From Candidatus Alistipes merdigallinarum (GTDB lineage Bacteria > Bacteroidota > Bacteroidia > Bacteroidales > Rikenellaceae), in the NCBI GenBank assembly GCA_019119305.1, contig DWXH01000019.1, positions 124,001-188,000 of the forward strand: a stretch of DNA of 64,000 bases, in the 5' to 3' direction. The position numbers and the translations under genes were made by a program. The notes beneath the pieces were generated by a model that saw nothing but the letters and a program-made list of their open reading frames with translations, did not search any database and was not told the DNA's origin. Numbering within the stretch: the stretch's first letter is position 1; every line of letters starts with the position of its first letter. Positions 1 to 9,896 of this stretch are shown piece after piece.

Positions 1-644
1 ACGTCTTCGCTCACTTTCTCTCCGTTCATGTAGAGCTCAAAATAGCCGAGCCCCGTTCCATAGAAGCGGGCCGATGCGATCGGCTTGTCGATTGAGAAGG
101 TTTTACGTAATAAAGGTGCGGGGGGCGGTGTTTGTTCTCCAGCCTGTTCCAATGATTGGTCGTCTTGCCAGGGAGCTCCGATCCATTTACCTTGCCATTC
201 GGACGGGTCGAGGATCCCCATGCCCCAATAAGCCGGGGCGCTCCATTCTGACACTTTCCCCTTGTTGTACCAGACCCGGACACGCCACCAGCATACTTGT
301 CGGGACTGGAGCGGTTTCCCGTCGTATTCGATCAGGATTGACTGGTCGCTTTTGGTCTTTTTGCTGTCCCATAAATCGGCTTTCCCTTCCAGAAGTGCCT
401 CTTTTGAAGTGGCTACTTGTATCTGCCATGCACTTTGAGAAACTCCGCGTCTGCCTTCGTTGGTCATGTTGATCCACGATAAACGTGGCCGTGCGACATC
501 TACGACTTCCGGATTTTTCAGGTATTCACAAGTCAGTTCCGTGGGACGGAGACTTCCTGCTGGGGCCTCGGCGGCGGCAGGACTAAGCCATGTTGTCAAG
601 ACAGAGCATAACAGCAGAAACAGAAAGAGTCGGGGTTTTTTCAT
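1..644 (-). CDS. Alpha-L-rhamnosidase, N-terminal part (cut by window edge)
   Basis: The frame reads without a stop from an ATG at 644 to the left edge, so only about 214 N-terminal residues are present. It starts MKKPRLFLFLLLCSVLTTWL, a clear Sec signal peptide ending near SPAAAEA. It continues with RPTELTCEYLKNP, RPRLSW and QSAWQIQVATS, then WWRVRVWYNKGKVSEWS, EWQGKWIGAPW and ARFYGTGLGYFELYMNGEKV. These are the features of the N-terminal beta-sandwich domains of Bacteroidota alpha-L-rhamnosidases (GH78 type), which release terminal rhamnose from plant or bacterial glycans in the periplasm. The catalytic (alpha/alpha)6 barrel lies outside the window, so activity cannot be judged. The family call rests on the N-terminal domains only. 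Confidence 0.8.
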   Translation of the reverse strand, partial: MKKPRLFLFLLLCSVLTTWLSPAAAEAPAGSLRPTELTCEYLKNPEVVDVARPRLSWINMTNEGRRGVSQSAWQIQVATSKEALLEGKADLWDSKKTKSDQSILIEYDGKPLQSRQVCWWRVRVWYNKGKVSEWSAPAYWGMGILDPSEWQGKWIGAPWQDDQSLEQAGEQTPPPAPLLRKTFSIDKPIASARFYGTGLGYFELYMNGEKVSED

Positions 645-814
645 AATTGAATTTCGTTATTCGATTGTACAAAAGTTCCGTACGGGAAACCAAATACAGC
701 AATATAAAAAACTGTATCTGTCCCGATAGATGACAAATATAAAGATTTTTCTCTTAAATCCGGCGATTAACGTGGATTTAACAGGGCAATGAATGGATAA
801 AAATGAGGTTTGAA

Positions 815-2188
815 TTATGCTGTGCGTCGGGGAACGGTTCTCGGATAGAAAATCCGACGTTCGGAACGGAGCATAAATAGCGCGACGATTGCCGACAACA
901 AATCGGCACAAGGCAGTGACAACCATACTCCTGTTAATCCGAACCAATGAGAGAAAAAGTACAAAGCCGGAATCAGGAATATGACTTGCCGGGATAGTCC
1001 CATAAATGTAGCCTTGGCGGCTTTGCTGATCGATTGGAAAAAGACCGACGTAACGATTTGGATGCCGATCAAAGGCAATACCATGTAGGCCAGCCGCATC
1101 CCGTCTTTAGCCATTTTGGCCAATTCCGGATCGGTCGTAAAGGCGCGGACCAATATGCCGGGCATGAGCTCAAAAGCTATGAAACCTACCGTAATGATCA
1201 GTGTCGAGATACGTATCGTCAGCAAAAATGTATCTTTCATCCGTTTGTACTTCTGAGCTCCGTAGTTGTATCCGACGATGGGCTGCATTCCCTGGCAGAT
1301 GCCCAATACGAACATGACGATCAAAATACCGAAACTGTTGATGATCCCAAATGCACCTATGGCCAAATCTCCTCCCTCGCGAACCAATTGGTTGTTCATG
1401 ATCACGTTGACAATACTGGCTGCGAAATTCATCGCAAAAGGAGCCATACCGATCGATACGATGTTTCGGATGATCCGCCATTTCGGACGGAAACAGTCCC
1501 TGCGGAAATGAACCGTATGTTTCGGATTGCAAAAATGGGTCATGACGAATACCGAGCTGATGAACATCGAAATGACTGTTGCGATGGCGGCTCCTTTGAT
1601 GCCCATATCGAATCCGAAAATAAAAATCGGATCGAGGATTACATTGAGAACAACTCCGATCAGGATGGTATACATCGATTTTTGCGGGTAACCTGCAGCC
1701 CGCATGATCCCGCTGAAGCTGTAACTGAGGTTGACGAAAATACTGCCCGGAATCACGATCATCAGATAGCTTCTGGCGTATGGTATGGTTTGTTCGCTTC
1801 CGCCGAAGGCATACAAGATTTTATCGATAAACAACATCGACCCACAGGTCAATAGAACAGATAGGGCGAAGGTTAAGAAGAATGCGTTGCCCAAAATATT
1901 CCGGGCCCATTTTTCGTCTTTCATGCCCAAAACGATGGAGATACGGGCCATGGCTCCGACACCGATCAGCGTACCGACGGCCGTGATCAGGGTCATTAGC
2001 GGAAATGTCAGGGCCAAACCCGATATGGCAATCGGACCAACACCTTGTCCGATGAAAACACGGTCGACAATGTTGTACAAGGAGGTCATGACGGTTCCGA
2101 TGACGGCCGGAATGGAGTAATCGAGCAGCAAACGGCTGATGCGTTCAGTCCCTAAACGAGCTGTATTTTTATCTGTTTGAAAAGCCAT
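815..2188 (-). CDS. MATE family efflux transporter
   Basis: This 457-residue polytopic inner-membrane protein has about 12 hydrophobic segments and the MATE layout of two homologous halves. The N-terminal half reads LLLDYSIPAVIGTVMTSLYN then IVDRVFIGQGVG. The second half reads IVSIGMAPFAMNFAASIVNV. MATE proteins exchange Na+ or H+ for drugs or metabolites. The length is normal (440-470). It faces away from the DUF4476 gene and is not in an obvious operon. The substrate cannot be inferred. Confidence 0.93.
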   Translation of the reverse strand: MAFQTDKNTARLGTERISRLLLDYSIPAVIGTVMTSLYNIVDRVFIGQGVGPIAISGLALTFPLMTLITAVGTLIGVGAMARISIVLGMKDEKWARNILGNAFFLTFALSVLLTCGSMLFIDKILYAFGGSEQTIPYARSYLMIVIPGSIFVNLSYSFSGIMRAAGYPQKSMYTILIGVVLNVILDPIFIFGFDMGIKGAAIATVISMFISSVFVMTHFCNPKHTVHFRRDCFRPKWRIIRNIVSIGMAPFAMNFAASIVNVIMNNQLVREGGDLAIGAFGIINSFGILIVMFVLGICQGMQPIVGYNYGAQKYKRMKDTFLLTIRISTLIITVGFIAFELMPGILVRAFTTDPELAKMAKDGMRLAYMVLPLIGIQIVTSVFFQSISKAAKATFMGLSRQVIFLIPALYFFSHWFGLTGVWLSLPCADLLSAIVALFMLRSERRIFYPRTVPRRTA

Positions 2189-2280
2189 ACTTTTGATGAT
2201 AATAAGGTAATGAACCGATCTTCGTTTTTATTGGAGATCGACGCTGCAAAAGTACCAAAATTCAATTTAAAGACTCTTTG

Positions 2281-2310
2281 TTTGTCGTAAGAAAAAAAAT
2301 ATTAAATTTG
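2281..2310 (+). promoter_or_regulatory. Bacteroidota-type promoter for the DUF4476 gene
   Basis: A TTTG at 2281-2284 and TAAATTTG at 2303-2310 are separated by 18 bases. This is close to the -33/-7 promoter pattern of the phylum and lies about 60 bases before the start codon at 2372. Confidence 0.5.
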
Positions 2311-2371
2311 TAAGCATAGAGTGTGCGCGTGTCAACTCTCTTATTTTGTGTGAAATAATGTCGATAGGGTT

Positions 2372-2968
2372 ATGAAAGTACGGAGTACGCTTCTGGGATT
2401 GTCGATAGCGACGTTTTTCTGCCTCTCGGCCGGTGAGGTGGCGGCCCGTTCGCCGCAAGGTGTGCGGGTAACCGTTCCGGGAGAGTCGGTTACTGTCTAT
2501 CTGGACGGGGAACAGGTCTCGGGTCCTGCATCCAGTTGTTTTATCGCCCGGGTCAAATGTGGCGATCACCGGATCGAGGTACGCAATTCGTGCGGAGAAG
2601 TTATTTACAACGAGATGATTCGTTGTCGGAAAAATCAAGTGGAACAGATCCGGCTTGCTTCCCGAACGGGAAAGGCAAAACAGCTCGACAAGAAAAAATT
2701 CGACGAAATGCTCAGAATGATCGAGCAGGAGAGTTTCGGGGAGGGTAAGAATGCGATTCTCTCGATGGTCGTCGGCGTGAACGGACTGTCGACTGAGCAG
2801 ATTCGACGGGTTCTTGCCTCCTATTCGTTCGACGAGAACAAACTCGAAGCCTTGAAGATGTGTTATCCTTCGGTTATCGATCCCGAAAACTATTACACGC
2901 TTGCTTCCGTATTTACTTTTGCTTCGAGTAAGAAGAAGATGGCGGCATTTCTGCAGAAAACAAGATAG
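2372..2968 (+). CDS. DUF4476 domain protein, secreted
   Basis: This 198-residue protein begins with a signal peptide (MKVRSTLLGLSIATFFCLSA, likely cleaved after AAR). Residues about 28-90 form a small beta-rich region (VRVTVPGESVTVYLDGEQV) with three cysteines in CFIARVKCGDHRIEVRNSCG. The C-terminal about 95 residues (DKKKFDEMLRMIEQESFGEG through SVFTFASSKKKMAAFL) are a helical domain that I recognise as DUF4476, common in secreted Bacteroidota proteins and without known biochemical function. It stands alone between a divergent MATE gene and a convergent mtgA. Confidence 0.8.
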   Translation: MKVRSTLLGLSIATFFCLSAGEVAARSPQGVRVTVPGESVTVYLDGEQVSGPASSCFIARVKCGDHRIEVRNSCGEVIYNEMIRCRKNQVEQIRLASRTGKAKQLDKKKFDEMLRMIEQESFGEGKNAILSMVVGVNGLSTEQIRRVLASYSFDENKLEALKMCYPSVIDPENYYTLASVFTFASSKKKMAAFLQKTR

Positions 2969-3024
2969 GTCGGACAGCGAAAGGAGAGTGAAAGAAGCGT
3001 GGGAAAAAGCCTTTGGCAGAGTGG

Positions 3025-3717
3025 CTATTCGTCTGTTTCTTTGTCGAAGTCGACTTCGCCGAGTTGGTTCATCAGAGTCCGTACACGAGCAGCCCGGCGA
3101 ACCATATAGTCTGAAGGTGCTTGAAGTTTCATGCGTAACGGATTCGGCAGTACGGTGGCGATCATCGAGGTTTCATAGCGGTTCAGTTCCGCTGCGCTTT
3201 TTTCGTAGATTTCTCGGGCCGGAGCTTCCACACCGTACATGCTACGTCCTGTTTCGATGACGTTCAAATAGACCTCCATAATGCGGCGTTTGTTCCAGCA
3301 GAATTCAATCAGGACCGTGTAATAGGCTTCGATCCCTTTGCGGAACCATGTGCGAGAAGGGAGGCAGAATACGTTCTTTGCGGTTTGTTGCGAAATGGTG
3401 CTTCCTCCGCGCAGGCGTTTGCCTTCGCGATTTTCGTCGAAAGCTTGATTGATGGCATCCCAATCGAAACCATTATGGGTTAGGTAATGGTTATCTTCTG
3501 TTGCTACAACGGCTTGAACCATCGAAGGGTTGATTTTTTTTAGCGAAACCCAATTTGAATGGATTGATAATCCGTCGTCTCGTAAATTTTCGAACAGTCG
3601 GACGACTTTTAATGGGGTGACGGTTATCGGAATGAAACGGAACAATAGTGTGGTACTGACCGAATAGGTCAGAAAAAATAGGAACAGATAAATGATCAAG
3701 CGTTTCAGGTAACGCAT
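3025..3717 (-). CDS. mtgA: Monofunctional biosynthetic peptidoglycan transglycosylase
   Basis: This 230-residue GT51 enzyme polymerises lipid II into glycan strands on the outer face of the inner membrane. An N-terminal anchor (LIIYLFLFFLTYSVSTTLLF) precedes the catalytic domain. The GT51 hallmark EDNHYLTHNGFDWDAI contains the catalytic glutamate, and RGGSTISQQTAKNVF and RRIMEVYLNVIETG match the other conserved GT51 motifs. No transpeptidase domain follows, so it is the monofunctional type. The frame stays open to 3879, but the ATG at 3717 (MRYLKRL) gives the usual length and a standard membrane anchor; the upstream extension lacks family features. Confidence 0.93.
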   Translation of the reverse strand: MRYLKRLIIYLFLFFLTYSVSTTLLFRFIPITVTPLKVVRLFENLRDDGLSIHSNWVSLKKINPSMVQAVVATEDNHYLTHNGFDWDAINQAFDENREGKRLRGGSTISQQTAKNVFCLPSRTWFRKGIEAYYTVLIEFCWNKRRIMEVYLNVIETGRSMYGVEAPAREIYEKSAAELNRYETSMIATVLPNPLRMKLQAPSDYMVRRAARVRTLMNQLGEVDFDKETDE

Positions 3718-3868
3718 AACATAAAGAAAAAGGATTCCGTTACTTATGATGTCGGTCGGTTGATTTTGGACCCATGTCGACACTATGGGAACTCGGACAA
3801 AAATAGTATAATTTTTATCATTCGGCTGCGAAAAAAATAGAAAAATATTCGTTTTAAAATATAAGATG

Positions 3869-3876
3869 TATATTTG
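3869..3876 (+). promoter_or_regulatory. Probable -7 box upstream of nifJ
   Basis: TATATTTG at 3869-3876 matches the Bacteroidota -7 consensus TAnnTTTG about 70 bases before the nifJ start. No good TTTG is seen 19-21 bases upstream, so this is a partial match. Confidence 0.4.
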
Positions 3877-3946
3877 CACCGTTTTTTTGAAGGGTCTAAA
3901 AATTGTATTAGGGAAATTACCTAAAGAATAAAATCGTTATTGAAAG

Positions 3947-6900
3947 ATGGCACAGAAAAAGTTTATCACTTGTGACGGTAATTATGCGGCCGCGCACATT
4001 GCCTACATGTTCAGTGAAGTGGCAGCGATCTATCCGATCACTCCGTCCTCCACAATGGCAGAGTATGTCGACGAATGGGCTGCGAACGGACGTAAAAACA
4101 TGTTCGGTGAAAAGGTGAAAGTTATTGAAATGCAATCTGAATCCGGTGCTGCAGGTGCGGTTCATGGTTCGCTTCAGAGTGGGGCATTGACCACGACGTT
4201 CACTGCATCGCAAGGATTGTTGTTGATGATCCCGAATATGTATAAAATCGCTGGCGAATTGCTGCCGTGTGTCTTTCATGTATCGGCACGGGCTCTGGCC
4301 GCTCAGGCTCTCTCGATCTTCGGCGATCATCAGGATGTGATGGCAACCCGTCAGACCGGTTTCGCTATGTTGGCTTCGGGCAGCGTTCAGGAGGTTATGG
4401 ATCTGGCCGGTGTCGCTCACCTCGTGGCAATCAAGTCGCGTGTGCCGTTCCTGCACTTCTTCGACGGCTTCCGTACCTCACACGAGATCCAGAAGATCGA
4501 AATGATCGACGAGGAGGCTTTGACTTCGCTGCTCGATCGGAAGGCTTTGGCCGAGTTCCGGAAGAGAGCCTTGAATCCGGCTCACCCCGTAACGCGTGGA
4601 ACTGCGCAGAACTCCGATATCTATTTCCAAACGCGTGAAGCGTCGAACAAATTCTATAACGCCGTGCCGGATCTCGTTGCTGAGACGATGGCTCAAATCA
4701 GCAAGATTACCGGACGGGAATACAAACCGTTCACCTATTACGGCGATCCCGATGCCGAAAATGTCGTAATCGCTATGGGTTCGGTAACCGAAACGATCAA
4801 GGAGACCATCGACTACATGCAGTCGAAAGGCGAAAAGGCCGGTCTGATCTCGGTTCACCTCTATCGTCCGTTCTCGGCAAAATATCTGTTGAACGTTCTG
4901 CCCAAGTCGGTAAAACGTATTTGTGTGTTGGATCGTACCAAAGAGCCCGGAGCCAATGGCGAACCGCTCTATCTGGATGTGCTCGAAGCACTCAACGGTA
5001 CGGATTGCAAACCGTTGGTCATCAACGGTAGATATGGCCTCTCGTCGAAAGATACGACTCCGGCCATGATGTTGGCCGTGTATGAGAACCTGAAGGCCAA
5101 CGAACCGAAGAACCACTTTACGGTAGGTATCGTCGATGATGTTACCTTTACCTCGCTTCCGATAGGCCCGGAACTCCATCTGGAAAATTCCGGTACGTTC
5201 GAGGCCCGTTTCATCGGTTTGGGTGCAGACGGTACGGTAGGTGCAAACAAAAACTCGATCAAGATCATCGGTAACTCGACCGACAAATATTGTCAAGCCT
5301 ATTTTGCGTACGACTCGAAGAAATCGGGTGGATACACTTCATCTCACCTGCGTTTCGGTGATACCCCGATCCGTTCGCCTTATCTGGTCAATACGCCGGA
5401 CTTCGTGGCTTGTCACGTGCCTTCCTATCTGGGAAAATATGATCTGTTGAAGGGTCTGAAAGATGGAGGTACCTTCTTGTTGAACAGCATCTGGGACGAG
5501 GAAACGACCAAAAAACACCTGCCTGATGCAATGAAGAAGTATCTGGCTGAGCACAAGATCAATTTCTATATCATCAACGCAACGAAGATCGCTGCAGAGA
5601 TCGGACTCGGCAGCCGTACCAACACGATCATGCAGAGCGCCTTCTTCAAGGTATCGGGGGTTATTCCTTACGATCAGGCCAAAGAGGAGATGAAGAAAGC
5701 CATCTACAAATCGTATGGCAAGAAGGGTGAGGATGTGGTCAACATGAACTACGCTGCCGTAGAGCAGGGTGGCGCTGTTACCAAGATCGAGGTGCCGGCC
5801 GAATGGGCCAATCTGACCGTTGCCGAGGCTAAAGAGGAGGATGTTCCCGAATTCATCAGCAAGATCGTTCGTCCGATCGAGGCGATGGAGGGTGACAATC
5901 TGCCTGTCAGCGCATTCAACGGCCGCGAAGATGGAACATGGGATGCAGGTACGTCTCGTTATGAAAAACGTGGAGTGGCTGTTAAGGTTCCTGAGTGGCA
6001 GTCTGAAAACTGTATCCAGTGTAATCAGTGTGCTTATGTATGTCCGCACGCTGCGATCCGTCCATTCCTTTTGACCGATGAAGAGGCAGCAGCCGCTCCT
6101 GCCGGAGTAAAGACCATTCAGGGTGTCGGGGCTACGAAAGCCTACAAGTTCAGAATGCAGGTTTCGGTTTTGGATTGTACCGGTTGCGGCAACTGTGCGA
6201 ACATTTGTCCCGCTCCGAACAAGGCGTTGGTGATGAAACCGCTCGAAAGCCAAATCGAAAAAGGCGAGGCCGACAACTGGACCTATATGAACGAAAAGGT
6301 CGGTTACAAAGATACGGTTGTCGATAAGACCAAGACGGTGAAGAACAGTCAGTTCGCTCAGCCGTTGTTCGAGTTCTCCGGAGCTTGTGCCGGATGTGGC
6401 GAGACGCCTTATATCAAAGCGGTCACCCAGCTGTTCGGCGACCGGATGATTATTGCCAATGCAACCGGATGTTCGTCGATCTATGGCGGTTCGGCTCCCT
6501 CTTCTCCTTACTGTACTAATAGCAAGGGATATGGTCCGGCTTGGGCTAACTCGTTGTTCGAGGATAACGCTGAGTTCGGTTTGGGTATCGCTTCCGGTGT
6601 CGAGAAGTTGCGTGAAAATCTGGCATCCAAGGTGGCACAGGCTGTGGAAAATGACGGTTGCTCTGCTGATGTCAAAGGGGTGTTGAACGAATGGCTGGCC
6701 AACAAAGACGACGTGGCGAAGAGCGAAGAGATCGCAACGCGTCTGGTTCCGATGCTCGAAGCTGCCGATTGTCCGATGTGCAAGGAGATCCTTGAGCTGA
6801 AAGATTATCTGGTTAAAAAGTCGTTGTGGATCATCGGCGGTGACGGTTGGGCATACGATATCGGATTCGGCGGTTTGGACCATGTGATTGCCTCGGGTCA

Positions 6901-7489
6901 GAACGTGAACATCCTTGTACTCGATACGGAGGTCTATTCGAATACAGGAGGTCAGTCTTCGAAGAGTACGCCGACCGGTGCGGTTGCCAAATTCGCTTCT
7001 GCCGGGAAACGGGTACGTAAAAAAGACCTCGGGGCGATGGCGATGACTTACGGTTATGTATATGTTGCTCAGGTTGCGATGGGTGCGAACCACAACCAAT
7101 ATCTGCAAACCATCAAAGAGGCTGAGGCTTACGACGGACCTTCGTTGATTATTGCTTATGCACCGTGTATCAACCACGGAATCAAAGGAGGCATGGGACT
7201 TTCACAGATCACGGAGAAGGAGGCTGTCGAATCGGGATACTGGCACCTGTGGAGATACAATCCTACCTTGCCGGCTCAAGGGAAGAACCCCTTTACGTTG
7301 GATTCGAAAGAACCCGATTGGAGTAAATTCCAGGAGTTCCTGCACAAAGAGGTGCGTTACACGTCTCTGCTGAAGATGTTCCCGACCGAAGCACAAGAAC
7401 TGTTTGCTGCATCCGAAGCCGATGCAAAATGGCGTTATGATACCTATAAACGCTATGCGGCGATGGATTATACCGATGAAAAGAAGTAA
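3947..7489 (+). CDS. nifJ: Pyruvate:ferredoxin (flavodoxin) oxidoreductase
   Basis: This 1180-residue single-chain enzyme decarboxylates pyruvate to acetyl-CoA and CO2 and reduces ferredoxin or flavodoxin; it is central to anaerobic energy metabolism. All domains are present in order. The N-terminal pyruvate-binding domain carries YPITPSSTMAEY near residue 28, followed by the transketolase-like C-terminal and gamma domains. Two 4Fe-4S motifs follow, CIQCNQCAYVCP near residue 688 and CTGCGNCANICP near 744. The proximal-cluster cysteines are in CAGCGETPY near 813, and the ThDP-binding GDGWAYDIGFGG lies near 964. The length is typical of the fused bacterial form. It is monocistronic, with a terminator at 7513-7546. 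Confidence 0.97.
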   Translation: MAQKKFITCDGNYAAAHIAYMFSEVAAIYPITPSSTMAEYVDEWAANGRKNMFGEKVKVIEMQSESGAAGAVHGSLQSGALTTTFTASQGLLLMIPNMYKIAGELLPCVFHVSARALAAQALSIFGDHQDVMATRQTGFAMLASGSVQEVMDLAGVAHLVAIKSRVPFLHFFDGFRTSHEIQKIEMIDEEALTSLLDRKALAEFRKRALNPAHPVTRGTAQNSDIYFQTREASNKFYNAVPDLVAETMAQISKITGREYKPFTYYGDPDAENVVIAMGSVTETIKETIDYMQSKGEKAGLISVHLYRPFSAKYLLNVLPKSVKRICVLDRTKEPGANGEPLYLDVLEALNGTDCKPLVINGRYGLSSKDTTPAMMLAVYENLKANEPKNHFTVGIVDDVTFTSLPIGPELHLENSGTFEARFIGLGADGTVGANKNSIKIIGNSTDKYCQAYFAYDSKKSGGYTSSHLRFGDTPIRSPYLVNTPDFVACHVPSYLGKYDLLKGLKDGGTFLLNSIWDEETTKKHLPDAMKKYLAEHKINFYIINATKIAAEIGLGSRTNTIMQSAFFKVSGVIPYDQAKEEMKKAIYKSYGKKGEDVVNMNYAAVEQGGAVTKIEVPAEWANLTVAEAKEEDVPEFISKIVRPIEAMEGDNLPVSAFNGREDGTWDAGTSRYEKRGVAVKVPEWQSENCIQCNQCAYVCPHAAIRPFLLTDEEAAAAPAGVKTIQGVGATKAYKFRMQVSVLDCTGCGNCANICPAPNKALVMKPLESQIEKGEADNWTYMNEKVGYKDTVVDKTKTVKNSQFAQPLFEFSGACAGCGETPYIKAVTQLFGDRMIIANATGCSSIYGGSAPSSPYCTNSKGYGPAWANSLFEDNAEFGLGIASGVEKLRENLASKVAQAVENDGCSADVKGVLNEWLANKDDVAKSEEIATRLVPMLEAADCPMCKEILELKDYLVKKSLWIIGGDGWAYDIGFGGLDHVIASGQNVNILVLDTEVYSNTGGQSSKSTPTGAVAKFASAGKRVRKKDLGAMAMTYGYVYVAQVAMGANHNQYLQTIKEAEAYDGPSLIIAYAPCINHGIKGGMGLSQITEKEAVESGYWHLWRYNPTLPAQGKNPFTLDSKEPDWSKFQEFLHKEVRYTSLLKMFPTEAQELFAASEADAKWRYDTYKRYAAMDYTDEKK

Positions 7490-7512
7490 TCATCAGATCG
7501 ATATCATGCAAG

Positions 7513-7546
7513 GAAGGGAGCTGTCTTGGGGCAGCTCCCTTCTTTT
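7513..7546 (+). terminator. Terminator after nifJ
   Basis: GAAGGGAGCTG (7513-7523) pairs perfectly with CAGCTCCCTTC (7532-7542) across an 8-base loop and is followed by TTTT, 24 bases after the nifJ stop. Confidence 0.85.
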
Positions 7547-7600
7547 GTGCGGTATGGAATATTCCCTCTCCCGATATCGGAAATTATTCGTTTTGCGGAT

Positions 7601-7631
7601 TTTGAAGAATGCGTTTTTTGTTGTAAATTTG
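7601..7631 (+). promoter_or_regulatory. Promoter of transketolase gene
   Basis: TTTG (7601-7604), 19 bases, TAAATTTG (7624-7631) is an excellent match to the Bacteroidota housekeeping promoter, 84 bases before the tkt start codon and just after the nifJ terminator. Confidence 0.7.
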
Positions 7632-7715
7632 TTTTCGTGTTGTCGCAGACCGATTGCGGTCGTGCGGGTTTACGAAAATTAGTCTTAAACCTTAAAAATA
7701 CTAACTGAATTAAAC

Positions 7716-9743
7716 ATGAAAGACTTGACGACAAGAGCTGCGGATAATATCCGTATCCTTGCAGCTTCGATGGTGGAAAAGGCCAAGTCGGGACATCCCG
7801 GCGGGGCGATGGGTGGTGCAGATTTTGTTAACATCCTCTATTCGGAATATCTGAATTACAATCCGGATGATTCTCGTTATCCGTTCAGAGACCGTTTTTT
7901 CCTCGATCCCGGGCACATGTCTCCGATGCTCTATTCGGTGCTTGCGTTGGCCGGTTATTTCAATATGGATGAAATCGCTGCGTTCCGTCAATGGGGAAGT
8001 CCGACACCCGGTCATCCGGAGGTCGATCTCGATCGGGGTATCGAAAATACTTCCGGGCCGCTCGGACAGGGGCATGCGATGGCTCTCGGTGCCGCGATTG
8101 CTGAACGTTTTATGGTGGCTCATTTCGGAGAGTGGGTTGCTCACAAAACATACGCTTTTATCTCTGACGGTGGTATCCAGGAAGAGGTTTCTCAAGGAGT
8201 GGGCCGGATTGCCGGGCATCTCGGATTGAGCAACTTCATCATGTTCTACGATTCGAACAATATTCAGCTCTCTACGAAAGTAGAAGAGGTGTCGACGGAA
8301 GATATTGTAGCCAAGTACGAGGCTTGGGGTTGGAACGTAATCAGCATCGACGGAAACAATGCTGCAGAGATCCGTCAGGCGTTGAATCGTGCGATCGCCG
8401 AGACGGAAAAACCGACCCTGATCGTGGGCCACACCTTGATGGGTAAAGGTGCTTTGGGTAAAGAGGGAGAAGATTTTTCGAACAAGGTTTCGACGCATGG
8501 GCAGCCCCTTTCGGCAGCCGGCGGCGATATCGCGAAAACCGTAGCTGCTTTGGGTGGTGATCCGGAGAATCCGTTCGTGATTTTCGATGACGTAAAAGAG
8601 CTCTATGCAAAACGTCGCGAGGCTTTGAAGAAATGGTATGCACTCCGCAAAGAGGAGGAAGCGATTTGGAGAGCATCAAATAAAGAGTTGGCTGCCAAAC
8701 TCGATCTGTTCCTCTCGGGGAAAACGCCCGAGATCGATTATTCGAAAATTGCCTGCGGCGACAATGTGGCGACTCGTGCCGCTTCTGCTGCTGTTCTTTC
8801 TTATTTGGCAGAACATGTTGAAAATATGATCGTTGCTTCGGCCGATTTGAGTAATTCGGACAAAACTGATGGATTCCTCAAGAAGACGCATGCGATGACT
8901 AAGGGCGATTTTACGGGTCGTTTCCTGCAACCCGGTGTAGCCGAGTTTACGATGGCTTGTATCATGAACGGTATGGCGTTGCATGGTGGAGTTATTCCTG
9001 CCTGTGGAACCTTCTTCGTATTCTCCGACTATATGAAACCGGTTCTGCGTATTGCAGCGTTGCAACGGCTTCCGGTAAAATATGTGTGGACACACGACTC
9101 GTTCCGTGTCGGAGAGGATGGTCCTACCCACCAACCGGTAGAGCATGAGGCTCAGTTGCGTTTGATGGAACAGCTGAGAAACCACAAAGGAGAGCGATCG
9201 GTGGTAGTGTTGCGTCCGGCGGATAGTTATGAAACCGTTGCGGCCTGGAAGATCGCTATGGAGAACGAACGTCCTACGGCGTTGATCCTGTCGCGTCAAA
9301 ACATCAAGAATCTGCCGGCAGCAAGCGGTGATCGGGCAAAAGAGGCTATGCAGGCTGTGAAAGGTGCATATATCGTAGAGGATTGTGCTGGAACTCCGGA
9401 TGTTATCCTGTTGGCCAGCGGTTCGGAAGTGGCTACGCTGGTAGACGGTGCCGAAAAGCTGAAAGCAGACGGTTTGAAAGTCCGCGTCGTATCGGTTCCT
9501 TCAGAGGGCCTGTTCCGCGATCAGCCGAAAGAGTATCAACAAAGCGTATTGCCTTGCGGTGTGCCCAAATTCGGAATGACGTCCGGACTTCCTGTAACGC
9601 TCGCCGGTTTGGTAGGTAGCGATGGCGTTGTTTTTGGCCTCGACCATTTCGGATATTCGGCTCCTGCCGGTGTATTGGATAAAGAGTTCGGTTTCTCCGG
9701 TGAGAATGTCTACAACCAAGTGAAAGCAATGCTGAATAAATAG
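7716..9743 (+). CDS. tkt: Transketolase
   Basis: This 675-residue ThDP enzyme of the pentose phosphate pathway transfers two-carbon ketol units between sugar phosphates. It has the family length and motifs: KSGHPGGAMGGADF near residue 25, GHPEVDLDRGIENTSGPLGQG (diphosphate-binding region) near 95-115, and the ThDP Mg-binding region SDGGIQEEVSQG near 148. The substrate motif WTHDSFRVGEDGPTHQPVEH lies near 450. It is transcribed alone, with its own promoter (7601-7631) and terminator (9772-9806). Confidence 0.96.
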   Translation: MKDLTTRAADNIRILAASMVEKAKSGHPGGAMGGADFVNILYSEYLNYNPDDSRYPFRDRFFLDPGHMSPMLYSVLALAGYFNMDEIAAFRQWGSPTPGHPEVDLDRGIENTSGPLGQGHAMALGAAIAERFMVAHFGEWVAHKTYAFISDGGIQEEVSQGVGRIAGHLGLSNFIMFYDSNNIQLSTKVEEVSTEDIVAKYEAWGWNVISIDGNNAAEIRQALNRAIAETEKPTLIVGHTLMGKGALGKEGEDFSNKVSTHGQPLSAAGGDIAKTVAALGGDPENPFVIFDDVKELYAKRREALKKWYALRKEEEAIWRASNKELAAKLDLFLSGKTPEIDYSKIACGDNVATRAASAAVLSYLAEHVENMIVASADLSNSDKTDGFLKKTHAMTKGDFTGRFLQPGVAEFTMACIMNGMALHGGVIPACGTFFVFSDYMKPVLRIAALQRLPVKYVWTHDSFRVGEDGPTHQPVEHEAQLRLMEQLRNHKGERSVVVLRPADSYETVAAWKIAMENERPTALILSRQNIKNLPAASGDRAKEAMQAVKGAYIVEDCAGTPDVILLASGSEVATLVDGAEKLKADGLKVRVVSVPSEGLFRDQPKEYQQSVLPCGVPKFGMTSGLPVTLAGLVGSDGVVFGLDHFGYSAPAGVLDKEFGFSGENVYNQVKAMLNK

Positions 9744-9771
9744 GTCACTCTTTATTATATATAATAGGTGT

Positions 9772-9806
9772 GGACCGGCCTTGAATAAAGGCCGGTCCCG
9801 TTTTGT
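9772..9806 (+). terminator. Terminator after tkt
   Basis: GGACCGGCCTT (9772-9782) and AAGGCCGGTCC (9788-9798) form an 11-bp perfect stem with a 5-base loop, followed by CGTTTTG, 29 bases after the tkt stop. Confidence 0.8.
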
Positions 9807-9896
9807 TTATCGGGTTCATTCGACGGCATAAAAATTGATTTCAGCAAAGGAAAACTTCATCTGATTTTTCTTGAAAATCAATTAATGTGCAGGAGT

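Noticed and set aside
1034..1855. A 273-codon plus-strand open frame inside the MATE gene
   Set aside because: Asp/His-rich with no hydrophobic core or family; it is the complement of MATE membrane segments.
5339..7177. A 612-codon minus-strand open frame inside nifJ
   Set aside because: It runs opposite highly conserved nifJ domains and has no protein family character; a shadow frame.
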